From positions 62,001 to 126,000 of the forward strand of contig UQST01000001.1 of the NCBI GenBank assembly GCA_900543815.1: DNA of 64,000 nt, written 5' to 3'. Below, one piece after another: positions 34,708 to 41,240 of this stretch (positions are counted from its first letter, which is position 1; each line of letters begins with the position of its first letter). Source of the stretch: an uncultured Prevotellaceae bacterium. Lineage in GTDB: Bacteria; Bacteroidota; Bacteroidia; Bacteroidales; Bacteroidaceae. The position numbers were made by a program, and so were the translations under genes. The notes under the pieces are model-generated. The model saw only the letters and a list, made by a program, of their open reading frames with translations, was not told the DNA's origin and searched no databases.

Positions 34708-35286
34708 ATGAAGAACATCATCATCTTCGGTGCTCCCGGATCAGGAAAGGGCACCTACAGCGACATGATTGTAGAGAAGTACGGCATGGGACACATCAGC
34801 ACAGGCGATGTACTGCGTGCACAAATCAAGGCAGAGACCGAACTGGGCAAGATGGCACAGGGCTACATCAACAACGGACAGCTCATCCCCGATGCCCTCA
34901 TGATAGACATCCTGGCCAAGACATACGATGAGATGCCCGCCGGCAAGGGAGTGATATTCGACGGTTTCCCCCGTACCATCGCACAGGCTGAGGCACTGAA
35001 GCAGATGCTGGCAGAGCGTGGACACGAGATGGGAGTGATGATCGAGCTCATCGTGAGCGAGGACATTCTGATGGCACGACTGCTCAACCGCGCCAAGGAA
35101 CAGGGCCGCGCCGACGACAATGAGGAGACTATACGCAAGCGCTTCGAGGTATATCACAACCAGACTGCCCCCCTGGCAGAGTGGTTTGAGAAGGAAGGCA
35201 TGCGCCACACATTCCGCTGGGCCGACCACCCCTCAAAGGAGGAGATGATAGGCAGCATCTTTGCATTCCTTGACCAACAGAACTGA
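34708..35286 (+). CDS. adk: Adenylate kinase
   Basis: The ATG at 34708 starts MKNIIIFGAPGSGKGTYSDM, giving 192 residues; the longer open frame upstream is out of context inside hpt. The P-loop, HISTGDVLRAQI, FDGFPRTIAQAEAL and a short LID (LNRAKEQGRADDNEETIRKR, no Cys-type zinc site) are seen. It balances adenine nucleotides in the cytoplasm. Its TGA shares one base with the obgE ATG. Confidence 0.95.
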   Translation: MKNIIIFGAPGSGKGTYSDMIVEKYGMGHISTGDVLRAQIKAETELGKMAQGYINNGQLIPDALMIDILAKTYDEMPAGKGVIFDGFPRTIAQAEALKQMLAERGHEMGVMIELIVSEDILMARLLNRAKEQGRADDNEETIRKRFEVYHNQTAPLAEWFEKEGMRHTFRWADHPSKEEMIGSIFAFLDQQN

Positions 35287-36458
35287 TGGCGGAGTCGAAC
35301 TTCGTTGACTATGTGAAGATATGCTGCCGCTCGGGCAAGGGCGGCAGAGGCTCCATGCACATGCACCGCGCCAAGTACATCCCCAACGGCGGGCCCGACG
35401 GAGGAGACGGTGGCAGAGGCGGACACGTGTATCTGCGTGGCAACCACAACTACTGGACTCTGCTGCACCTGCGCTACGAGCGTCATGTGTTTGCCGGACA
35501 TGGTGGCAACGGCGGTCAAAGCCGCAGTACCGGAGCCAAGGGAGAAGACAGATACATCGACGTACCCTGCGGTACAGTGGCATACAACGCCGAGACAGGA
35601 GAATATCTGTGTGATGTGACCGAGGACGGACAGGTGGTGATGCTGCTGCGAGGCGGCAGAGGAGGACTGGGCAACTGGAACTTCCGCACCTCCACCAACC
35701 AGGCTCCACGCTTTGCACAGCCTGGCGAACCCATGCAGGAGATGACCGTGGTGCTGGAGCTGAAGCTGCTGGCCGACGTGGGTCTGGTGGGCTTCCCCAA
35801 TGCGGGCAAGAGCACTCTGCTGAGCGCCCTGTCAAGTGCACGGCCCAAGATAGCCAACTATCCCTTCACCACCATGGAGCCGTCGCTGGGCATCGTATCC
35901 TATCGCGACAACCAGTCATTCGTCATGGCCGACATCCCCGGCATCATCGAAGGGGCATCCGAAGGACGCGGACTGGGCCTGAGATTCCTGCGCCACATCG
36001 AGCGCAACTCGCTGCTGCTCTTCATGGTGCCCGGTGACACCGACTCCATAGCCAAGGAATACGACATCCTGCTGCGCGAGGTGAGCACCTTCAACCCCGA
36101 ACTGCTGGACAAGCAGCGCGTACTGGCCATCACCAAATGCGACCTGCTGGACCAGGAGCTCATGGATATGCTGGCCGAGGAACTGCCCAAGGACGTACCG
36201 CACGTGTTCATCAGTGCCGTGGCGGGACTGGGTATCCAGGAGCTGAAAGACCTCCTGTGGAAGGAGCTCAACAGCGAGAGCAACAAGCTGCAGGCCATTG
36301 CACAGAGCGAGACGCTGGTTCACCGCAACAAAGATCCCGAATGGTTCCGCACCGAGATGCAGGACGAAGGCGAGGACGAGGACATCGAGATACTCGACGG
36401 AGACGAACTCATAGAGGACATCGACGACCTGGAGGACTACGAGTACGAAGATGAGTAG
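35286..36458 (+). CDS. obgE: GTPase ObgE/CgtA
   Basis: The 390-residue product has the Gly-rich Obg fold (about 1-158: FVDYVKICCRSGKGGRGSMHMHR; GGPDGGDGGRGG; GGRGGLGNWNF) followed by the G domain: VGFPNAGKSTLLSALS near 169, YPFTTMEPSLG, ADIPGIIEGASEGRGLG and TKCD. A strongly acidic C-terminal tail (DEGEDEDIEILDGDELIED) replaces a folded OCT domain. Obg acts in late 50S ribosome assembly. It overlaps adk by 1 bp and pgeF by 8 bp. Confidence 0.95.
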   Translation: MAESNFVDYVKICCRSGKGGRGSMHMHRAKYIPNGGPDGGDGGRGGHVYLRGNHNYWTLLHLRYERHVFAGHGGNGGQSRSTGAKGEDRYIDVPCGTVAYNAETGEYLCDVTEDGQVVMLLRGGRGGLGNWNFRTSTNQAPRFAQPGEPMQEMTVVLELKLLADVGLVGFPNAGKSTLLSALSSARPKIANYPFTTMEPSLGIVSYRDNQSFVMADIPGIIEGASEGRGLGLRFLRHIERNSLLLFMVPGDTDSIAKEYDILLREVSTFNPELLDKQRVLAITKCDLLDQELMDMLAEELPKDVPHVFISAVAGLGIQELKDLLWKELNSESNKLQAIAQSETLVHRNKDPEWFRTEMQDEGEDEDIEILDGDELIEDIDDLEDYEYEDE

Positions 36459-37107
36459 TCCCATCATCTACCCCACCCCACAGTGGGTAACGGCCTTCAC
36501 CACCGGACGCGGATGCAGTGTAGAGGATTTGGGGTTGCATCCCGAGGAACTTGCACTGCCCCGACAGACACACTCGAGCCACATCCTGAGGGTGAGCCAG
36601 GCTGGCCGCCCCGAGGATACAGACGCTGTCTTCACCGACCGTCCCGGCTTGTGTGTGTGCGTCAAGACAGCCGACTGCATCCCCGTATTGCTCTATGATG
36701 ACCGCACGCACATGGTAGCAGCCGTCCACGCAGGCTGGCGCGGTACGGTGGCAAGCATTGCCGCCCACACCGTGAGCCTGATGACCGACCGCCCCCGGCA
36801 CATGCACGCCATCATCGGACCAGGCATCTCGCTGCAGCGCTTCGAGGTGGGCGACGAGGTGTATGACGCTTTCCGGCAGGCTGGATTTCCCATGGAACTC
36901 ATTGCCCGCCGCTTTCCCTGCAACGGCGGAGGCGAGAAGTGGCACATAGACCTGTGGGAGGCCAACCGCTGGCAACTGCGTGAGGCAGGTGTGGAGGACA
37001 TCTTCGTCCAGGGCATCTGCACCATGAGCAGCCCAGAGCTGTACAGTGCACGGCGTGAAACCATCAACACCGGGCGAAACATGAACGGCATATTCATCAA
37101 CCAATGA
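36451..37107 (+). CDS. pgeF: Peptidoglycan editing factor PgeF (YfiH/laccase-domain family)
   Basis: The 218-residue product has the family motifs LPRQTHSSHILRV, VCVKTADCIPVLLYD with metal-binding Cys, AAVHAGWRGTVASI and IIGPGISLQRFEVG, with KWHIDLWEANRWQL near the end. Characterised members are cytoplasmic purine nucleoside phosphorylases or remove misincorporated L-Ser from muropeptides. It is packed between obgE (8-bp overlap) and the peptidase gene (4-bp overlap). Confidence 0.92.
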   Translation: MSSPIIYPTPQWVTAFTTGRGCSVEDLGLHPEELALPRQTHSSHILRVSQAGRPEDTDAVFTDRPGLCVCVKTADCIPVLLYDDRTHMVAAVHAGWRGTVASIAAHTVSLMTDRPRHMHAIIGPGISLQRFEVGDEVYDAFRQAGFPMELIARRFPCNGGGEKWHIDLWEANRWQLREAGVEDIFVQGICTMSSPELYSARRETINTGRNMNGIFINQ

Positions 37108-37838
37108 CAAGACTCATCAGCACCACCCTACTGCTCATGTCCCTCGCGGCAACCTGCTTTGCGCAGCAACACCACGAGGCGCACGAGGATAACGTGGATA
37201 TTGACGAATGGCAGGTGATGAGGGTGGCGGCTGCCAAGGACCCCTTTGAGAAGTCGAGGCAGTTCACCATCAACTTCGCCAACTATGCCGACGAGGAGTG
37301 GTGCTACCCGCTCCCGGGAGGCAAGGTAATAAGCCACTTCGGCGGTGCACGCAGGCATGGCGGTACCGACATCAAGACCAAGGCGGGCGACACAATACGT
37401 GCCGCCTTCCCGGGCGAAGTGATTCTGAGCGGCCCCTATTACGCTTATGGCAACTTCGTAGTGCTCCGTCATGCCAACGGACTGGAGACTGCCTACAGCC
37501 ACAACGTGCGCAACCTGGTGAAGAAAGGTACGTGGGTGCAGGCCGGACAGCCTATTGCGCTCACCGGACGGACTGGCCGAGCCACCACCGAGCACCTGCA
37601 TTTCGAAACCCGCGTGCGCGGCAAGGCTTTCGACTCCTCCAAGATCTACGACCACGCCAAGCACTCCATCAAGCGCGAGGTGATGGTCTTCACCAAGCAG
37701 AAGAACGGACAGATACACATCACCGTGGCCGACAAGGAGAAGCACCACGAACTGCTCAAGGAGCACGAGAAGGAGCATTCGGTACACCCCCAAGAGCACA
37801 AGCACGAGGCAGACAAGCATTCTGCCGAGGCCAGATAA
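37104..37838 (+). CDS. M23 family metallopeptidase, exported
   Basis: The 244-residue product has a signal peptide (MTRLISTTLLLMSLAATCFAQ). The LytM-type domain spans about 65-185 with the zinc ligands in HFGGARRHGGTDIK (HxxxD-like) and the late HLHFETR, plus YGNFVVLRHANGLETAYSHN. It should cut peptidoglycan cross-links or act as an amidase activator. The C-terminus (about 200-244) is a His/Glu/Lys-rich repeat (KEKHHELLKEHEKEHSVHPQ), possibly metal-binding. The 635-bp region after it holds only repeats. Confidence 0.9.
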   Translation: MTRLISTTLLLMSLAATCFAQQHHEAHEDNVDIDEWQVMRVAAAKDPFEKSRQFTINFANYADEEWCYPLPGGKVISHFGGARRHGGTDIKTKAGDTIRAAFPGEVILSGPYYAYGNFVVLRHANGLETAYSHNVRNLVKKGTWVQAGQPIALTGRTGRATTEHLHFETRVRGKAFDSSKIYDHAKHSIKREVMVFTKQKNGQIHITVADKEKHHELLKEHEKEHSVHPQEHKHEADKHSAEAR

Positions 37839-37926
37839 AGTGCAGCGGCAACCGGTCATCCTCCCCGCACGGCCAAATCCAGTTCACAGAACCAGGCTGG
37901 CCAAGCCACTATGTTGAGCAAAGCAA

Positions 37927-37985
37927 AATACGACAGCAGCCCTGCCAGACCCATCCATCGGTCACGGCAGGGCTGCCGTCGTATT
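37927..37985. terminator. Long hairpin between convergent genes
   Basis: Two 20-base arms (37927-37946 and 37966-37985) are inverted copies with one mismatch, separated by a 19-base loop. On the minus strand it is followed by TTTTGCTTTG. It could end transcription on either strand. Confidence 0.7.
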
Positions 37986-38130
37986 CCTGCAACCCACCCT
38001 CCATACCCCTTACGGCAGGAAAACCAGGTTCCCCCACCGCACCCACTTCCACCCATCTGCGTTCTAATGGGAACAAGCAGGCAAGGCAAATCTCCTCAAG
38101 CAGGCATGCACACCGAACAAGGAAGAAAAA

Positions 38131-38218
38131 TCACATCCCCACTGCAGCACGCTGCGATGACCAACGCACGGCACTGCAAAGCCCAACGCAGCGTGCTGCG
38201 ACGGCCAATGCACCGCAC
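38131..38218 (-). repeat. 22-bp tandem array, GC-rich family B, copy 2 (inverted)
   Basis: On the minus strand, 22-bp units lie at 38197-38218, 38175-38196 and 38153-38174, with a partial unit to 38131. They start GTGC(G/C)GTGC or GCACGCTGC and end in (C/T)GCA. Unit phasing matches copy 1 at 11902-11987, with roughly 70% identity. Confidence 0.72.
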
Positions 38219-38298
38219 TCCCCCAAAAACATGAAACCAAATTGATGACCACAGAATCGGACTAAAGTCCAGACTGCAACACACCTAGCACCACCCGC

Positions 38299-38412
38299 GC
38301 AGCACTTTTCACTTTGCACTTTTCACACTTCACTTCCCGAAGGGACCACTTTTCACTTTTCACTTTTCACTTTTCACTTCCCACAGGGATGCTCTTCACT
38401 TCCCGCAGGAAC
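38299..38412. repeat. CACTTTT-type simple repeat
   Basis: Near-perfect repeats of an 8-base word (ACTTTTC plus A) occur between 38305 and 38381. They are interspersed with CTTCCCG(A/C)AGG words at about 38332, 38378 and 38399. It appears non-coding. Confidence 0.7.
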
Positions 38413-38415
38413 CAA

Positions 38416-38448
38416 GCAGGGGCGACACATTTGCGGTGCCGCCCCTGC
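38416..38448 (-). terminator. Hairpin after the small basic protein gene
   Basis: A 9-bp stem (GCAGGGGCG / CGCCCCTGC) with a further CAC/GTG step after one mismatch lies 25 bp past the stop at 38474. Confidence 0.65.
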
Positions 38449-38473
38449 CGGGTATCTGTGATGTGTGAAATGG

Positions 38474-38692
38474 TCAATGCTTGTGCCTGTTGGCACGCTT
38501 AGTGCGAATGTCGGCCTTCTTCTTGGCCGAACCGCTTCCGTGTGCGCCCGTGATATACTGCTTGCGCTTGGCCTTGGTGCGCACCTTTCCTTCATCCTTG
38601 CCCGCAGGCTTCTCTTTGCCTCCGGCCTTGAAGGTGATACCACCACCCTGGATGATGGCATCTATATCGTCTCCACCGTACTGGTTGCTCAT
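38474..38692 (-). CDS. Small basic protein, unknown function
   Basis: The 72-residue product reads MSNQYGGDDIDAIIQGGG at its start, then becomes very rich in Lys, Arg and Gly (KAGGKEKPAGKDEGKVRTKAK; AKKKADIRTKRANRHKH). It has no signal or membrane segment. Its own hairpin follows and the AICAR formyltransferase gene ends 39 bp upstream on the same strand. A nucleic-acid-binding role is only a guess from charge. Confidence 0.6.
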   Translation of the reverse strand: MSNQYGGDDIDAIIQGGGITFKAGGKEKPAGKDEGKVRTKAKRKQYITGAHGSGSAKKKADIRTKRANRHKH

Positions 38693-38731
38693 CTGAATAG
38701 TGTTTATGCAGCCCGCAGAGGCGGGTGCCGA

Positions 38732-39913
38732 TTAGTGATGAAAGAGTCTCACGCCCGTGAATGCCATGGCGATGCCATACTTGTCACAAGTGTCAATCAC
38801 ATGGTCATCGCGCACGCTGCCGCCAGCCTGTGCGATGTACTGCACGCCGCTCTTGTGTGCACGCTCCACATTATCGCCGAAGGGGAAGAAGGCATCGCTG
38901 CCCAGTGACACTCCGGTGTTCTTTGCTATCCACTCGCGCTTCTCCTCACGTGTGAGAGGAGCAGGCTTCTCGGTGAAGAACTTCTGCCATTCTCCCTCGG
39001 CCAGAACGTCCATATAGTCCTCGCCAATGAAGAGGTCGATGGTGTTGTCGCGGTCGGCACGGCGAATGCCAGGCACAAAGGGGAGGTTCATCACGCGCGG
39101 ATGCTGGCGCAGCCACCATGTATCGGCCTTGGTGCCAGCCAGGCGGGTGCAGTGGATACGGCTCTGCTGTCCGGCTCCTATGCCGATAGCCTGACCACCC
39201 TTCACGTAGCACACGCTGTTGCTCTGTGTGTATTTCAGAGTGATGAGAGCCACCATGAGGTCGCGCTTGGCCTCCTCGGGAAACGACTTGTTTTGTGTGG
39301 GGATGTTCTCGAAGAGTGCAGGATCGTCCAGTCGCACCTCGTTGCGTCCCTGCTCGAAGGTGATGCCGAACACCTGCTTGTGCTCTATGGGGGCAGGACG
39401 ATAGGCGGGATCTATCTTGATGACATTATAGGTACCCTTACGCTTGTCGCGCAGCACCTGCAGAGCCTCCTCGGTGTAGTCGGGTGCTATGACGCCGTCG
39501 CTCACCTCACGCTTGATGAGTGTGGCGGTGGCGAGGTCGCATGTGTCGCTCAGCGCAATGAAGTCGCCATAGGAACTCATACGGTCGGCTCCGCGTGCAC
39601 GGGCATAAGCACAGGCAATGGGAGTGAGGGGAATCTTCACATCATCCACGAAGTAGATGTGGGCAAGAGTGTCATCGAGCGGCAGACCCACTGCAGCTCC
39701 TGCGGGTGACACATGCTTGAAACTTGCTGCTGCAGGCAGGCCAGTGGCTTCCTTCAGCTCGCGCACCAGCTGCCAGCTGTTGAGTGCGTCCAGGAAGTTG
39801 ATGTAGCCGGGACGGCCGTTGAGAACCTCGATGGGGAGTTCGCCTTCCTCCATATAGATGCGCGAAGGCTTTTGGTTGGGGTTGCAACCGTACTTGAGTT
39901 GTAATTCTTTCAT
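38732..39913 (-). CDS. Stand-alone AICAR formyltransferase (PurH C-terminal domain homologue)
   Basis: The 393-residue product corresponds to the formyltransferase part of PurH without the IMP cyclohydrolase domain. Motifs include LKYGCNPNQKPSRIY, NGRPGYINFLDALNSWQLV, AASFKHVSPAGAAVG, RGADRMSSYGDFIALSD, KYTQSNSVCYVKGGQAIGIGAGQQSRIHCTRLA and SLGSDAFFPFGDNVERAHKSGV. The substrate-binding Lys-His (FKHVSP) is present. It would transfer a formyl group to AICAR in purine synthesis. A separate cyclohydrolase or full PurH elsewhere is expected but not seen here. It begins 30 bp after the 3' end of the tmRNA gene on the same strand. Confidence 0.9.
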   Translation of the reverse strand: MKELQLKYGCNPNQKPSRIYMEEGELPIEVLNGRPGYINFLDALNSWQLVRELKEATGLPAAASFKHVSPAGAAVGLPLDDTLAHIYFVDDVKIPLTPIACAYARARGADRMSSYGDFIALSDTCDLATATLIKREVSDGVIAPDYTEEALQVLRDKRKGTYNVIKIDPAYRPAPIEHKQVFGITFEQGRNEVRLDDPALFENIPTQNKSFPEEAKRDLMVALITLKYTQSNSVCYVKGGQAIGIGAGQQSRIHCTRLAGTKADTWWLRQHPRVMNLPFVPGIRRADRDNTIDLFIGEDYMDVLAEGEWQKFFTEKPAPLTREEKREWIAKNTGVSLGSDAFFPFGDNVERAHKSGVQYIAQAGGSVRDDHVIDTCDKYGIAMAFTGVRLFHH

Positions 39914-39943
39914 AATGCTCCGTAAAAGGCGGTCTATAAGAAG

Positions 39944-40343
39944 TGGAGCTGGAGGGGATTGAACCCTCGTCCAAACAGGGACGCACTGTGCTTTCTACAC
40001 GCTTATTCCGGTCTTCATTTTCGTGTGCAGACAAGACCCGGACCACCAATCTGCACCTTATCCTCTAAGCTTCATCAGCAGCACGAGGCTACTGCCGACT
40101 ATCCCCGAATTTGCTGTGCCACTGTACCAATGCGCTTCGGAGCAAGAGCTCATTGAGTGACATCTCGTCCCGACACCTGGTGTCAGGATAAAGCCAGTAA
40201 CCTACTGTACTTCAGTTAGGCAGCGAGAGCGTAATTGTTTTCGCCAGATAAATCTTCGAAAGCCATGTATTATAGAGAGCGACTCACGACTCTCTGCGTG
40301 CTTACACAACACCTCATCCTGCTGTCAAATCCATGTCAGCCCC
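39944..40343 (-). ncRNA. ssrA: Transfer-messenger RNA (tmRNA, ssrA)
   Basis: On the minus strand the 5' end GGGGCTGACATGG and the 3' end GGGTTCAATCCCCTCCAGCTCCA form the tRNA-like half. GGGGCTG pairs with CAGCTCC (one G-U) and the T arm is complete. About 100 bases in, the mRNA-like part reads GGC GAA AAC AAT TAC GCT CTC GCT GCC TAA (40245 to 40216), a tag GENNYALAA. This fits Bacteroidales tmRNA tags. The terminal CCA is not encoded (ACTT follows). Length is about 400 nt. It rescues stalled ribosomes together with SmpB, which is not in the window. Confidence 0.95.
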
Positions 40344-40372
40344 TTGGTATGATGCGTGTCGCATTATGCGCA

Positions 40373-40404
40373 CAAAGGTACAGCATTTCTCGCTAACAGC
40401 CAAA
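40373..40404 (-). promoter_or_regulatory. Promoter of ssrA
   Basis: TTTG (40404-40401) and TACCTTTG (40380-40373), read on the minus strand, are 20 bp apart. This is a full match to the Bacteroidetes -33/-7 consensus, 30 bp upstream of the mature tmRNA 5' end. Confidence 0.85.
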
Positions 40405-40607
40405 AGGTGCAGCCCACAACTTTCATCCAGGGCTGTCAGACGGGGTGCGAAACGCCCTTCAGAGCGCAACAATAATAATAGGAACGCGCACACGCGAGGG
40501 ACGAAAGGCAAAAACTTGGCCAGGGGAACAATAAAAGAAGGGCGCGAGACGTTATTTAACAGGTAATTCCTATCAATCAGAAAACAAAAGCAAGAGAGAA
40601 GGGAAGA

Positions 40608-41240
40608 ATGATTCAAGAGATAAGCGTGGACCACGCAGTGAGAGACAGGATGGGCATCATCGAGCGAGGACTGAAAAGAGGGTTCGATGTGGTGGTGTCG
40701 CTGCTGGCTCTCGTGATTCTGTCACCCGCACTGGCCACCATCGCCATACTGATAGCCAGAGAGAAGTCTGGCCCGGTACTCTTCAGGCAGGAACGCATCG
40801 GACGAGGGGGAAAACCCTTTCGCATACTGAAGTTCCGCACGATGCCCGTGGACTATGAGTCCGACGGGCCGCACCTGTCTGCATGCTGCTCACAAGCCTC
40901 ATCGCCACTGGCCACCACACTGCGCGACCATCACCTGGACGAGTTGCCACAGTTGTGGAACATCCTCGTGGGCGACATGTCGTTTGTAGGGCCGCGTCCG
41001 GAGCGCGAATGTTACATCCGCGAGATCATGGCCAACAACCCGGACTATGAGTACATCTACCTCATGCGGCCCGGGCTGACCTCGTGGGCCACCATCTACA
41101 ACGGATACACCGACACCATGGAGAAGATGCTCATACGCCTGCAAATGGACCTCAACTATCTGCAGAAGCGCTCTCTGTGGACAGATATCAAGATTATATT
41201 CACCACTGCAAACTACATCATCAATGGAAAGAAAATATAG
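40608..41240 (+). CDS. Undecaprenyl-phosphate sugar phosphotransferase (bacterial sugar transferase)
   Basis: The 210-residue product has one N-terminal membrane helix (about 28-50, VVVSLLALVILSPALATIAILI) and the catalytic domain with VLFRQERIGRGGKPFRILKFRTM, HLDELPQLWNILVGDMSFVGPRPERECY and RPGLTSWATIYNGY. It lacks the large N-terminal part of WcaJ, so it is of the short PglC type. It attaches the first sugar phosphate to the lipid carrier. It opens the capsule cluster; the next gene overlaps its end by 17 bp. Confidence 0.92.
   Translation: MIQEISVDHAVRDRMGIIERGLKRGFDVVVSLLALVILSPALATIAILIAREKSGPVLFRQERIGRGGKPFRILKFRTMPVDYESDGPHLSACCSQASSPLATTLRDHHLDELPQLWNILVGDMSFVGPRPERECYIREIMANNPDYEYIYLMRPGLTSWATIYNGYTDTMEKMLIRLQMDLNYLQKRSLWTDIKIIFTTANYIINGKKI

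Larger units (their letters stand above)
37839..38473. other. Gene-free convergent spacer rich in repeats
   Basis: This 635-bp spacer contains a long hairpin (37927-37985), a 22-bp-period array (38131-38218), a CACTTTT-type simple repeat (38299-38412) and a second hairpin (38416-38448). No open frame here looks real. Confidence 0.75.

Noticed and set aside
39944..40343. tmRNA 3' end as an integration site of a genomic island
   Set aside because: The DNA following the 3' end is a housekeeping purine gene; no integrase or repeated 3'-end fragment is seen.
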